From JACVRW01 sp963821275 (GTDB lineage: Bacteria; Actinomycetota; Thermoleophilia; Solirubrobacterales; Thermoleophilaceae), in contig CAWGDF010000006.1 in the NCBI GenBank assembly GCA_963821275.1, positions 124,001-188,000 on the forward strand: a DNA stretch of 64,000 bases, in the 5' to 3' direction. The translations under genes were made by a program, and so were the position numbers. Of this stretch, positions 56,758 to 64,000 are shown one piece after another (within the stretch, counting starts at the first letter, position 1; the number at the start of each line of letters is the position of its first letter). The notes beneath the pieces are model-generated. The model worked only from the letters and a program-made list of their open reading frames with translations. It was not told the DNA's origin and did not search any database.

Positions 56758-56977
56758 GCGCTTCGACTCACTCACGGGCCCGATCCTGAAAGGGACGGCG
56801 GATCGTTCGCCGGGGGGCGGGGCTCGGTGACCCATGAAGGTGCTGAGTGCCTTGACGTTACCCCGGCGGCAATCATCACGGAGGCGTAGCACCCGTGACC
56901 GATGTCACGGGAATGCATGCGCCGCCTTCGGCGTCCCTGAGTAACCCACAGCAACCCACCCCAGAAAGGGGAACGTC

Positions 56978-57211
56978 ATGCCCAGCAGCAACCCCAAGCG
57001 GTCAGGCTCGAAGGCACCGGCCAACGCGACGTCGGTCTGGCACGAAGCCGCTCGGAACGGCCTTCACTCCGACCGCGACATTATCGAGCGTGTGAAGGCA
57101 CAGCCCAACGCAGGCACGCAGGTCGGCAGTGAGGGCGTGAAGGGGAACAAAGGCGCGTCCGGCCGCGAGCCGCAGGGCTTCTCGTGGGGCATTGGCGATT
57201 CGGGCACCTGA
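56978..57211 (+). CDS. Small hydrophilic protein, unknown function
   Basis: 77 residues from the ATG at 56978 with AAAGGGGA about 8 nt upstream. Ser/Asn/Lys/Gly-rich: MPSSNPKRSGSKAPANATSV, WHEAARNGLHSDRDIIERVK, then a Gly-rich disordered end (VGSEGVKGNKGASGREPQGF). No hydrophobic core is apparent, so it is probably unstructured. A hairpin follows at 57246. Confidence 0.5.
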   Translation: MPSSNPKRSGSKAPANATSVWHEAARNGLHSDRDIIERVKAQPNAGTQVGSEGVKGNKGASGREPQGFSWGIGDSGT

Positions 57212-57245
57212 CCAACCGCAGCAGTTCGCCGAGCGTTCGCAAACG

Positions 57246-57274
57246 CCCGGCCTGGCGAATCTAGTCAGGCCGGG
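57246..57274. terminator. Perfect 9-bp stem-loop after the small hydrophilic gene
   Basis: CCCGGCCTG (57246-57254) and CAGGCCGGG (57266-57274) pair around an 11-nt loop, 35 bp past the stop at 57211. There is no T-run, as often in high-G+C bacteria. Confidence 0.5.
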
Positions 57275-57413
57275 GCTTCGCCGGGGCGCAGGGCTCGGCC
57301 AGCTGGCGGGAGAGCAAGCCTCTCACCCCACCGGGGGCGACGCCGTGGTCGGATCTGGGAATACGCCCGGGGTGCGAGGCGTCACCGAGACATAGCTACG
57401 AAAGGGAAGCCTC

Positions 57414-57605
57414 GTGTCCGCCAAGCAGAACAAGAAGCAAGACCGGTCTGAACGACGCTCGGAGCAGACCGGCAAGGACGCCGTCCGCCAGCCGGAGACC
57501 AGTCGTGGCTTTACGGGCCTGAACCAGCCGATTGACGATCCGATTCGCTCGCCGGACAGCACCAAGCACGCCTTCTTCGAGAACGACTATCTGAATGGGG
57601 AGTGA
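57414..57605 (+). CDS. Small hydrophilic protein, unknown function
   Basis: 63 residues from the GTG at 57414 with GAAAGGGA about 7 nt upstream. Highly charged: MSAKQNKKQDRSERRSEQTG, KDAVRQPETSRGFTGLNQPI, DDPIRSPDSTKHAFFENDYL. Like its neighbour at 56978, it has a near-identical ribosome-site context and no hydrophobic core, but no sequence similarity. Its stop is followed by a short GACCC-TTCT-GGGTC hairpin. Function unknown. Confidence 0.5.
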   Translation: MSAKQNKKQDRSERRSEQTGKDAVRQPETSRGFTGLNQPIDDPIRSPDSTKHAFFENDYLNGE

Positions 57606-57862
57606 CCCTTCTGGGTCGCGGGCGGGAGCCCAAGCGGACGGATCTCATAACCGAGTACCCCCGTGGTGCAGGACTGACGATCCCAGAGGGCTTGCCCTCC
57701 TTGGTTAGGGCGATGCTGGGATATGGGCCGGTGCGGGCGCTCCGGGCCTGGCGAAAGTCCCCCGCCGCTACTCGCGCGGGGCGGGGTGCGCTGCAGTTGC
57801 GCTCTAGTCGGCACCCCTTCCTCGGCGGTTTTGAGCGGTTCCCAAGCGGTTCATTCCGCTCT

Positions 57863-57884
57863 GTAGAGCCAAATCAGGCTCTAC
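57863..57884 (+). terminator. Perfect 8-bp stem-loop
   Basis: GTAGAGCC and GGCTCTAC pair around AAATCA. It lies 258 bp beyond the last plus-strand gene and may end readthrough transcription, or be a protein-binding site. No T-run follows. Confidence 0.4.
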
Positions 57885-57898
57885 GCTGCCCCCCGCCC

Positions 57899-57912
57899 TA
57901 GATGTAGTACAT
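57899..57912 (+). repeat. 14-bp motif TAGATGTAGTACAT, copy 1
   Basis: Identical to 60457-60470; a 12/14 match lies at 56377-56390. Its core ATGTA-G-TACAT is palindromic. Read on the minus strand each copy encodes M-[YG]-Y-I-stop, and at 60457 this is the real C-terminus of the Rrf2 gene. Confidence 0.5.
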
Positions 57913-58010
57913 ACCTCCGGACCCGCATTCCGCCTGGGTTTGCGGGGGCCGCGCTGAAGTCCGCGCTGAAGCAAGGCGGCTCTAGAGCTCCTCCTCGCGC
58001 TCCACGAGGA

Positions 58011-58034
58011 GCGAGCCGGCAGCTGCCGGCTCGC
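58011..58034 (-). terminator. 24-bp perfect palindrome downstream of the RTX-like gene
   Basis: Twelve bases (GCGAGCCGGCAG) are followed directly by their reverse complement. It starts 19 bp after the stop of the RTX-like gene on the minus strand and is followed by a second stem. This is a likely terminator for that gene. Confidence 0.6.
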
Positions 58035-58052
58035 AGGGGCTAGCGTCGCGGC

Positions 58053-59399
58053 CTAGTCAGAGCTGCTGGCAGTCTGTGCAGTGTCGCCGGTGCAGCTGAG
58101 CGCCACCTTGTAAGACTGCCCCTTCCGTGTCCAGTTTGTCGCGGCCGAGTTCGGGAAGCCGGTCATCGTCCCGGTCGCGATTCCGGCGTCGGTAGTACTG
58201 AACCGCTGGATGTTGATGCCGACCGGTCCCAGCCCCCCGAGACGGACACCCTTCCTCAGAGGACTGCCCGTGGGTGCGGACCGCTCTTCGGCTAGATAGG
58301 GGTGGGTGGGAGGGCACTTGTAGGCTGGCACGTGCTCGTTTGCCCACAACGCCGCCCCCAAGCTCGAGGGCTTAGCCCTCTGCAAAGACGCCTTCAGTGT
58401 CCGCCTTGCGAAGGCGCTGACCCTACAGACCCTCAGTAGCGGGTTGTCACAGGCTGCCGTGAACGGGTTAGCGTTGCTGCCGTCGCCTATGACCGTTGGG
58501 TTTTGGGCGGGATGCGCCGCGGGCGCCGGGCTGGGGGGCGGTCCATAGCGGGCCACCGAGAGCGGGCCCAGGCAGTCGGGGTCGACCCGGTCGCCGCGGT
58601 CGACGCGGATGCTGTTGACCGAGCCGGCCGCGCACAGAACACGTTCGTCGGCGTCGCCATCGGCGACCTGAACCACGTTTCTACCCGACCCGGTGTCCGC
58701 GACCGTAGCGCCCTCCCTGTCCACGAAGCGGTCGTTGCCGTCGCCGCCGCGGAACCGGTCGTTGCCGTGGCCGCCGTGGAACCGGTCGTGGCCCGGCCCG
58801 CCGTGCATGCGGTCGTGGCCGAGGCCGCCCCGGAGCCGGTCGTGGCCGGCCCCGCCGTGGAGACGGTCGTGGCCGGGGCCGCCATGGATCAAGTCATGGC
58901 CGTGGCCGCCGTGCAGGCGCTGGCTGCCGGGGCCGCCATGGATCAAGTCATGACCACGGCCGGCGTCGATGCGCGAGCCATGCCCATGCGCGCCGAGCTG
59001 ATCATGGCCGTGGCCGCCGGTCAGCTCCTGGCCGCGCGCCAGCCCGAGGATGAAGTTCACACGCTGCACACCCTCAGACGGCACGCCAGCCGCGGTGGCC
59101 ACCGGCGGCCCGCCCGTCGGCACGCCGAACGCGTCGTAGTGGAAACTCTTGATGACGCCCTTGAGCCGCTCCCCCGGAGAATCCGCCACCTGCGTGTTAC
59201 CACCAATCCGACTGCCGGGGTCACGCCCCATCAAGTAATCCGTCAACTGATTGATCTTCTTCTGATTGGCCTTCCTGGCCTTATCGCCGAAGGCGAACTG
59301 CCCCTGCGTCGGAGGGACAACGATCACCCCCACACAGACCACCACGGTAATGCAACCCAGCAGCGCCCGTGCTCTGCGTGGAAAGGCGACCGCGAGCAT
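58053..59399 (-). CDS. Secreted RTX-like protein with histidine-substituted repeats
   Basis: 448 residues from the ATG at 59399, with an AGGAGG ribosome site 6-7 nt upstream. The signal segment (ALLGCITVVVCVGVIVVPPT) is followed by a linker. About eleven RTX-type nonapeptides (residues about 130-235) come next, but most read GGxGHDxLH (GGPGHDRLHGGAGHDRLRGG) where Ca2+-binding RTX repeats have Asn or Asp. Only the last two (GHGNDRF, GDGNDRF) are canonical. A C-terminal part has several cysteines (CDNPLLRVCRV, YKCPPTHPYL, LSCTGD). It is probably exported; binding of Ca2+ or of transition metals is not settled. Confidence 0.8.
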   Translation of the reverse strand: MLAVAFPRRARALLGCITVVVCVGVIVVPPTQGQFAFGDKARKANQKKINQLTDYLMGRDPGSRIGGNTQVADSPGERLKGVIKSFHYDAFGVPTGGPPVATAAGVPSEGVQRVNFILGLARGQELTGGHGHDQLGAHGHGSRIDAGRGHDLIHGGPGSQRLHGGHGHDLIHGGPGHDRLHGGAGHDRLRGGLGHDRMHGGPGHDRFHGGHGNDRFRGGDGNDRFVDREGATVADTGSGRNVVQVADGDADERVLCAAGSVNSIRVDRGDRVDPDCLGPLSVARYGPPPSPAPAAHPAQNPTVIGDGSNANPFTAACDNPLLRVCRVSAFARRTLKASLQRAKPSSLGAALWANEHVPAYKCPPTHPYLAEERSAPTGSPLRKGVRLGGLGPVGINIQRFSTTDAGIATGTMTGFPNSAATNWTRKGQSYKVALSCTGDTAQTASSSD

Positions 59400-59569
59400 G
59401 CCAAACCTCCTAGCTCGAACCGCAACGGCCCGCGGCCTTGCCAGGCTCCTACCGGCCGGCCACCGCTGCCGTCACCGAGGTGCGGAAATTACCAGATAAC
59501 CCGAGTCAGACAAAACCAGCTCCAGCAGGGCCCAGGACCCTTCACGGGCCGGTAACGCTTCCGACCTCC

Positions 59570-59794
59570 ATGGCGATGAGGCTCGCGAACGTAAGCACCA
59601 CCGGAGTAAGCGCCGAGGTGCAGCGCAGGGCGGTGGTCGGGTCGCCGGTCGCAACATCCGCGCCCTCCGCCGTCCACATGCCCGACGCCGCCCACCTGGA
59701 ACGGCTCGCCGCCGTGCTCGGGGTCCATTGGACCGACTTCTACTGTGTTGGGCATCCCGAGACTGGCGGAAGCGAGCGCGAAAGGACTCTCTGA
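59570..59794 (+). CDS. Doubtful 74-residue ORF
   Basis: Opens MAMRLANVSTTGVSAEVQRR and ends HLERLAAVLGVHWTDFYCVG plus a short polar tail. The first residues recall the start of FAH-family hydrolases, but the rest does not, so at best it is a remnant. The stop is one base before the start of the Clp N-domain gene, which is the main reason to list it. The spacer 59400-59569 holds only the RTX gene's upstream region. Confidence 0.25.
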   Translation: MAMRLANVSTTGVSAEVQRRAVVGSPVATSAPSAVHMPDAAHLERLAAVLGVHWTDFYCVGHPETGGSERERTL

Positions 59795-59795
59795 G

Positions 59796-60095
59796 ATGAC
59801 TGCGAGGAGGCGCATGCGACCTATTCCTCCATCTTCACCTGAGGAAGCGCTCGCCGGGAAGCGGCTGACACCTCGCATGCTTCGGGTACTTGCGGCTGCG
59901 GCTGTCGAGGCGGAGCGCCGAGGCCACAGCTTCGTAGGCACAGAACACGCGCTGCTCGGGCTTCTCTCTGAGCCCGATGGCATCGCCGGGGTGGTCTTGA
60001 GACGTCTCGACGCCGCCGACGCGGCGGCGACAGAAACGCGCAGGATTATGGACAGCGAGGGGTATAACCGACGGCGGCCAAGCCCTGATCCGTAG
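59796..60095 (+). CDS. Stand-alone Clp N-terminal-domain protein
   Basis: 99 residues from the ATG at 59796, with AAAGGA 11 nt upstream. LTPRMLRVLAAAAVEAERRG, HSFVGTEHALLGLLSEPDGI and AGVVLRRLDAADAAATETRR match one Clp_N repeat unit as in ClpC (helices with GTEHLLLGLL). There is no ATPase domain. Such short proteins may bind substrates or modulate ClpC; that is inference from the family. It lies in a gene-poor stretch. Confidence 0.75.
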   Translation: MTARRRMRPIPPSSPEEALAGKRLTPRMLRVLAAAAVEAERRGHSFVGTEHALLGLLSEPDGIAGVVLRRLDAADAAATETRRIMDSEGYNRRRPSPDP

Positions 60096-60455
60096 GGCGT
60101 CTGGACGGGCCAGGTCATCCGGCTCGCCCCACCCGCGCCCGCCAGGCAAGGGAAGCCGCTACCGGCATAAGCCGCCGGCCGTGAGAACTCGCACTCTGCG
60201 GCCCGCTCCCGGCCTCCTCGTGCCCGGTCCTGCCCCGAGGTCACCCGCCTGACGCTGGCGCTCAGAACGGCTCAGGCGAGATCAAACGACGCGCTTCGTA
60301 ACTAGGTCGTTTGCTCGGTCCGGGGGCCCCGCGGGCGCGTCACCGCGCTGAAGTCGCGCTGAAGTTCACCGTTGAAACGAGGGGTCCCTATGGGGTACAT
60401 AGGGGTCCGTTTTCCGCATAGGTATGCGGAATCGCACTTGTGGCCTGACCCTCCG
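60096..60455. other. Gene-free stretch with stacked inverted repeats
   Basis: No plausible gene on either strand. It contains the tandem GCGCTGAAG pair (60344-60365), the hairpin CCCTATG-GGGTA-CATAGGG (60386-60404) flanked by GGGGTCC direct repeats, and the palindrome at 60412-60431. This is a dense regulatory-looking array directly behind the Rrf2 gene. Confidence 0.5.
60412..60431. promoter_or_regulatory. Perfect palindrome TTCCGCATA-GG-TATGCGGAA
   Basis: A 20-bp inverted repeat with 9-bp arms, 25 bp past the Rrf2 stop. It is more A/T-containing than the usual hairpins here and lacks a T-run in the Rrf2 direction. It looks more like a repressor operator than a terminator, yet no gene starts right beside it. 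Confidence 0.4.
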
Positions 60456-60857
60456 TTAGATGTAGTACATCGTCGCCCCCGCCGCCTGCGCCTCGCGCTC
60501 GGCCACCTCGGTGAGCGTCGTGCGACCCAGCACGGCTCGGACGGCGTCGACGGCCTCTGTCCACACGGGGCCGTTCGCTGCGGCGTCGGTGCCCAACTCC
60601 CCCTCGAGCAGTTCGACCACCTCCAGCACCGTGATCTCGCCCGGCGGGCGGGCGAACGAGTAGCCGCCCTTGACGCCCCGCTGTGACTGGAGGATCCCAG
60701 CGCGCCGAAGGGTGGCGAACAGGCCCTCCAGGAACTGGACCGGGATGTCGCGCGCCCGCGCGATCTCCCCGATCGGCACCGGGGCGGTGTTGCCCCTGCG
60801 TGCCAGCTCGGCCAGCGCCCGCACCGCGTAGGGCGACTTGGTCGTGATCACCAGCAC
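60456..60857 (-). CDS. Rrf2-family transcriptional regulator, no Fe-S cysteines
   Basis: 133 residues if started at the GTG at 60857 (VLVITTKSPYAVRALAELAR); another GTG at 60866 adds three. A winged helix is clear: VPIGEIARARDIPVQFLEGL, FATLRRAGILQSQRGVKGGY, and LLEGELGT in the dimer helix. The three cysteines that bind [2Fe-2S] in IscR/NsrR are absent, as in CymR-type members that sense other signals. The C-terminus is TMYYI. It is divergent from the histidine kinase with fewer than 20 bp between starts. Confidence 0.88.
   Translation of the reverse strand: MLVITTKSPYAVRALAELARRGNTAPVPIGEIARARDIPVQFLEGLFATLRRAGILQSQRGVKGGYSFARPPGEITVLEVVELLEGELGTDAAANGPVWTEAVDAVRAVLGRTTLTEVAEREAQAAGATMYYI
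60457..60470 (+). repeat. 14-bp motif TAGATGTAGTACAT, copy 2
   Basis: Identical to 57899-57912 and overlapping the last codons of the Rrf2 gene. It is accompanied by the tandem GCGCTGAAG pair about 100 bp upstream, which also accompanies copy 1. Confidence 0.5.
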
Positions 60858-60874
60858 GCGAGTCACTCTACGGT

Positions 60875-62080
60875 ATGGCCATGCAGGCCTCACGGCCGCT
60901 CAAGCGCCTGCCCATCGAGTCCAACCGGCCGCTAGTGCTCTTCGCCGCAAGCCGGGTGGTCATCGCGCTGCTCGGCCTGATCGCGGTGGTGGCGCTGGGC
61001 TTCCCCTACGAGGGCCGGGCGACCGCGGTCGTCGGCGGGCTGCTGCTCCCGTGGACGGTCCTGGGGCTCGTACTCGCCCGTCGCCGGCCCGACGCCGCCC
61101 TGCATCCCGCCGTCGTGGCCGGCGACTTTGCCTGCCTGCTGGTGCTTGAGGTGGTGGTCCCCGAGACCCTGGGCGCGGTCCGGGTGATCGCTCTGTACTT
61201 GATCGCGTGCCATGCGCATTTCCAGGGCGAGGGCAGGGGTATCGCCCTGGGGCTCGGCGCGGCCCTGATGCTCGTCCTCGCCTCCCTGCTCAGAGGCGAC
61301 GAGCCGGTGTCCGGCGCTGTGTTCGCCTTCTACGAGACGGTGTTCGTGGTCACCGCGGTGGCCACGTCGGTGGTGGTGAGCAGCCTGCGCACCGCCGAGT
61401 CGGCCTCACGCCTCCAGGCCCGGCGGCTGTCGCGGCGGACGCTTCAGGCCGAGAGCGACGTGCGCCGGAGGCTCGCCGCCTCCCTCCATGACGGTCCGGT
61501 GCAGGAGCTGATCGGCCTGGACATGATCCTGTCCGCGGCCCGCGCGGCGGCCGAGAACGGCCACGCCGACGAGGCGGACAAGCTGCTGGACGAGGCCCGC
61601 GAGCTGGCGACCCGCACTATCACCGCCCTACGCGACGAGATCGTCGACCTGGGTCCGTACGCGTTCGAGGAGTTGAGCTTCGAAGCAGCGCTGCAGCGCT
61701 GCCTAGACGTGTGGAGAAGGCGGTACGGCTTCGACGTGCTGCTCACCATCGAGCGGCTCGACCTCCCACCGGACACGGCGGGAGCTCTGTTCCGGATCGC
61801 GCAGGAGGCGGTCATAAACGCGGGCCGGCACTCCGACGCGGACACGGTATCGATCTCGCTTCGCTCCCTCGGTCCGCTCGTGGAGCTGCGGGTGACCGAC
61901 GACGGGCGGGGATTTGAGGCCGACGATCTGCTGGCGCTCTCCGAGCCCGGGCATCTCGGGCTGGCGGGCATGCGCGAGCGGGCCGCGCTCCTCGGTGGGC
62001 AGCTGGACATCGAGAGCTCCGGGCGCGGCACCAGGGTGCTGGTGAGGGCCCCGCTCCGGCCGGCTGACAACGACCGCTAG
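60875..62080 (+). CDS. Sensor histidine kinase, NarL/DesK type
   Basis: 401 residues from the ATG at 60875. About six membrane helices (residues 20-170) form a small sensor. A coiled linker leads to the HisKA_3 box with phospho-accepting H205 in RRRLAASLHDGPVQELIGLD. The HATPase_c domain has IAQEAVINAGRHSDAD (N box), VTDDGRGFEADD (G1) and GHLGLAGMRERAALLGGQLD (G2). Autophosphorylation would feed a LuxR-type response regulator; none is encoded in the window, so the kinase is orphan here. Its stop overlaps the next gene's stop by 4 nt (CTAG). Confidence 0.93.
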   Translation: MAMQASRPLKRLPIESNRPLVLFAASRVVIALLGLIAVVALGFPYEGRATAVVGGLLLPWTVLGLVLARRRPDAALHPAVVAGDFACLLVLEVVVPETLGAVRVIALYLIACHAHFQGEGRGIALGLGAALMLVLASLLRGDEPVSGAVFAFYETVFVVTAVATSVVVSSLRTAESASRLQARRLSRRTLQAESDVRRRLAASLHDGPVQELIGLDMILSAARAAAENGHADEADKLLDEARELATRTITALRDEIVDLGPYAFEELSFEAALQRCLDVWRRRYGFDVLLTIERLDLPPDTAGALFRIAQEAVINAGRHSDADTVSISLRSLGPLVELRVTDDGRGFEADDLLALSEPGHLGLAGMRERAALLGGQLDIESSGRGTRVLVRAPLRPADNDR

Positions 62081-64000
62081 ACGCCGGCGGCGGTGGTGAC
62101 AGCCGCCGGGACGGCGTCGCCGCGGCCGACGCGGAGCACTCGCACCGGCACTCCGTTCAGGTGGGCCATCCCGGCCAGGCGCTCCAGATCCGCGGCGCCG
62201 GAGCCGGTGAGCAGGTTCACGTTCGCCCCCGCATGCCGGTTGGCGAGCCGCCAGCCGCCCCGGTGGCCCCACCCGTGCGGGAGAGCGACGGTGCCGGGCG
62301 TCATCTCCTCGCTGAGCGCCACCGGCACCACCAGCGCACCGTGCTCGGACTCCAAGCGCGCGCTCGCGCCGTCCTCCAGCCCGAGCACGCCGGCATCGTC
62401 GGGATGGATTCGCAGCGCGTGGCCGCGCCCGCCGCGCATCAGCAGCGGGGCGTTATGCATCCACGAGTTGTGCGAGCGCAGCTCGCGCAGGCCGATCAGC
62501 CGCAGCGGGTACCGCTCGTCGTCGCCGTTCGCCCCGGCCAGCCGCTCGATCTCCTCGGCGATCTCCGGCGGGCAGAGGCGGATTCGACCCTCGGGGTGGC
62601 GCAGCTTTCGGCCGAGGAGGCCGGTCTCCAGGTGATCGCCCAGCACCAGGCCGTGCGGATGACGCCGGAGCTTCTTCAGGCTCAGGCCGCGGCGGCGGAG
62701 GCCGAACCGGTCCCCTGCAGGTCCCGTGCGCAGGAGGAAGTCGAGCAGTTGCTCGGGCCGCAGCCGCAACCCCAGCTTGGCCAGCCGGCGAAGGCGCCGC
62801 TCGCTGTAGGGGGCCACCCCGAGGCGGCGGGCCAGGTCGTCGACGATCTCCCACTCCTGGCGGCACTCGCCCGGCGGATCGACCACCGCCTCCGTGGCCT
62901 GGACGAAGGGCGTGGTGAAGAACCCGAGCAGGGCGATCGGCACGTCCTCGCGCTCGTAGAACGTGGTGGCGGGCAGAACGTAGTCGGCGTGCCGGTTGGT
63001 CTCGTTGACGTACAGGTCGAGCGACACGCACAGCTCCAGCGAGCCCATCGCGCGCTCCAACGCGTCTCCGTTGGGGACCGACAGCACGGGGTTTCCGGCG
63101 GACACGAACAGGGCCCGTACCTGGCCCTCGCCCGCTGTCTCGATCTCCTCGGCCAGCAGTGAGGCGGGCAGATTGCCGATGACGTCCGGAAAACCGCCGA
63201 TCCGCGAGCGGATCTTGCCGTAGGTGTCGAGACCGACCCGCTCGCCCAGGTCCTCGATCGGCACCGGCGAGTTCCCGAACACCGACCCGCCCGGACGGTC
63301 GACGTTGCCGGTTACCGCGTTCAGGGCGTCCAGCAGGAACGCCACCAGCGTCCCGAACCGCCCGAGGCAGGAGCCGGTGCGCCCGTAGGCGGCCGCGCCC
63401 TCGGCCGCGGCGAAGTCGCGGGCCAGCTGCCGTGCGCGCTCCGCCGGCACCCCCGTGCGGTGCTCGGTCGCTTCGGGCGGATGCGTTCGGGCCAGGCGCT
63501 CCAGCTCCTCCGCTCCGGCGCCGAAGCGGTCGAGGAAGACGCGATCGGCGAGCCCCTCCTCGAACACGGTCGCGATCAGCGAGAGGAGCAGGAAGGCGTC
63601 GCTGTCGGGATGCACCGGCAGGTGCTCGAACTGCCGCGCGGTCTCGCTGCGGCGGGGGTCGACCACCACCACCCGGTCGACCTCGAGCAGCTGATCGCGC
63701 ACCCGCGGCGCCGAGAGCACCGATCCGTGCGAGACGAGCGGGTTGGCGCCCACCATCAGCAGCAGGCGCGTCTGCTTCAGGTCGGGTATCGGGACCACGA
63801 GAGGCGACCCGTAGAGCAGGGCGCTCGCCGCGAAGCGGTTGTTCACGTCCTGAGAGCCGGCGGTGTAGTAGTGCGACGAGCCGATGGCGTCGAGGAACCC
63901 CTTGACCCACAGGGTGTGCGAATAGGAGAACGCGCCCGGATTGCCCATGTACCAGGCCACACCCGAGGCCGGGATGTGCTTCAGGCGGGCGGCGATGTCG
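62077..64000 (-). CDS. Molybdopterin-dependent oxidoreductase, N-terminus outside window
   Basis: At least 640 residues; the frame is open to the right edge, so the [4Fe-4S]-binding start is missing. VAWYMGNPGAFSYSHTLWVK, VGANPLVSHGSV, VVVVDPRRSETARQFEHLPV, GRTGSCLGRFGTLVAFLLDA, TGNVDRPGGSVFG, FVSAGNPVLSVPNGDALERA and YVLPATTFYEREDVP match the formate dehydrogenase/nitrate reductase superfamily, and ALPHGWGHRGGW with NRHAGANVNLLTG matches its MGD-binding C-terminal domain. The reaction is not predictable. Where relatives have a Cys or Sec ligand it reads SQDVNNRFAAS. Confidence 0.85.
   Translation of the reverse strand, partial: DIAARLKHIPASGVAWYMGNPGAFSYSHTLWVKGFLDAIGSSHYYTAGSQDVNNRFAASALLYGSPLVVPIPDLKQTRLLLMVGANPLVSHGSVLSAPRVRDQLLEVDRVVVVDPRRSETARQFEHLPVHPDSDAFLLLSLIATVFEEGLADRVFLDRFGAGAEELERLARTHPPEATEHRTGVPAERARQLARDFAAAEGAAAYGRTGSCLGRFGTLVAFLLDALNAVTGNVDRPGGSVFGNSPVPIEDLGERVGLDTYGKIRSRIGGFPDVIGNLPASLLAEEIETAGEGQVRALFVSAGNPVLSVPNGDALERAMGSLELCVSLDLYVNETNRHADYVLPATTFYEREDVPIALLGFFTTPFVQATEAVVDPPGECRQEWEIVDDLARRLGVAPYSERRLRRLAKLGLRLRPEQLLDFLLRTGPAGDRFGLRRRGLSLKKLRRHPHGLVLGDHLETGLLGRKLRHPEGRIRLCPPEIAEEIERLAGANGDDERYPLRLIGLRELRSHNSWMHNAPLLMRGGRGHALRIHPDDAGVLGLEDGASARLESEHGALVVPVALSEEMTPGTVALPHGWGHRGGWRLANRHAGANVNLLTGSGAADLERLAGMAHLNGVPVRVLRVGRGDAVPAAVTTAAGV

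Larger units (their letters stand above)
57606..58052. other. Gene-free stretch rich in palindromes
   Basis: No convincing gene. It holds hairpins at 57863-57884 and 58011-58034, a further 7-bp stem near 57989-58009, the 14-bp motif TAGATGTAGTACAT (57899-57912) and a tandem GCGCTGAAG pair (57950-57972). The last two recur together at 60344-60470. A short open frame at 57602-57901 on the plus strand is Arg/Pro-rich and is not credited. Confidence 0.5.

Noticed and set aside
57606..57700. tRNA-Met-like CTCATAA anticodon loop
   Set aside because: The flanking bases do not form a 5-bp anticodon stem, and there is no acceptor or T arm.
58690..59030. Regular short DNA repeats resembling CRISPR or a minisatellite
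   Set aside because: The period matches the nonapeptide repeats of the RTX-like protein; units are degenerate and there are no unique spacers.

Overview
This is a very high-G+C actinobacterial chromosome segment. The gene set (menaquinone pathway, GatCAB, Mce proteins, RTX-like and HtaA-like secreted proteins, SARP/SpoIIE/STAS signalling) and protein style most resemble the Thermoleophilia/Solirubrobacterales. That placement is inference: there is no rRNA gene here to test it. No tRNA, rRNA, CRISPR array, transposase or prophage was found.

Layout: 1-1741 holds the start of a class V aminotransferase, a frameshifted DUF4190-type membrane protein and ilvC. A 214-bp segment with terminal inverted repeats (1754-1967) lies in the ilvC leader. 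1971-9030 is a menaquinone block (menE, menB, menA, menC, menH, menD) with one secreted HtaA-like gene. 9124-17845 is a six-gene Mce operon in which every junction overlaps by 4 nt and which has no YrbE permease beside it. menF and ilvN/ilvB follow (18031-21865). 21963-29870 carries small membrane proteins, a GNAT enzyme, gatCAB and an MFS protein. 29821-33923 is folD and a PcrA/UvrD helicase split by a 350-residue intein. 33999-39811 carries an ABC exporter, a queuosine salvage enzyme, cysE/cysK and a flavin oxidoreductase.

39804-48275 is a signalling island: two STAS anti-anti-sigma proteins, a GAF-PP2C-HATPase fusion, a class III nucleotide cyclase, and four paralogous membrane proteins that share a C-terminal DUF but have no catalytic domain. 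48367-55343 has an SRPBCC protein and a lipoprotein divergent from a large SARP regulator, a secreted duplicated-domain protein and a FetAB-like ABC pair. 55344-60455 is gene-poor, with small hydrophilic or zinc-ribbon proteins, a histidine-rich RTX-like secreted protein, a stand-alone Clp N-domain protein and many palindromes. The window ends with an Rrf2 regulator, a NarL-type histidine kinase and a truncated molybdopterin oxidoreductase.

At least ten single-base frameshifts break otherwise well-conserved genes, most of them in G/C-rich runs. This looks more like residual indel error in the assembly than mass pseudogenization, but both remain possible. The two best biological leads are the PcrA intein with a non-LAGLIDADG central domain and the four-fold array of catalytically empty sensor-like membrane proteins.
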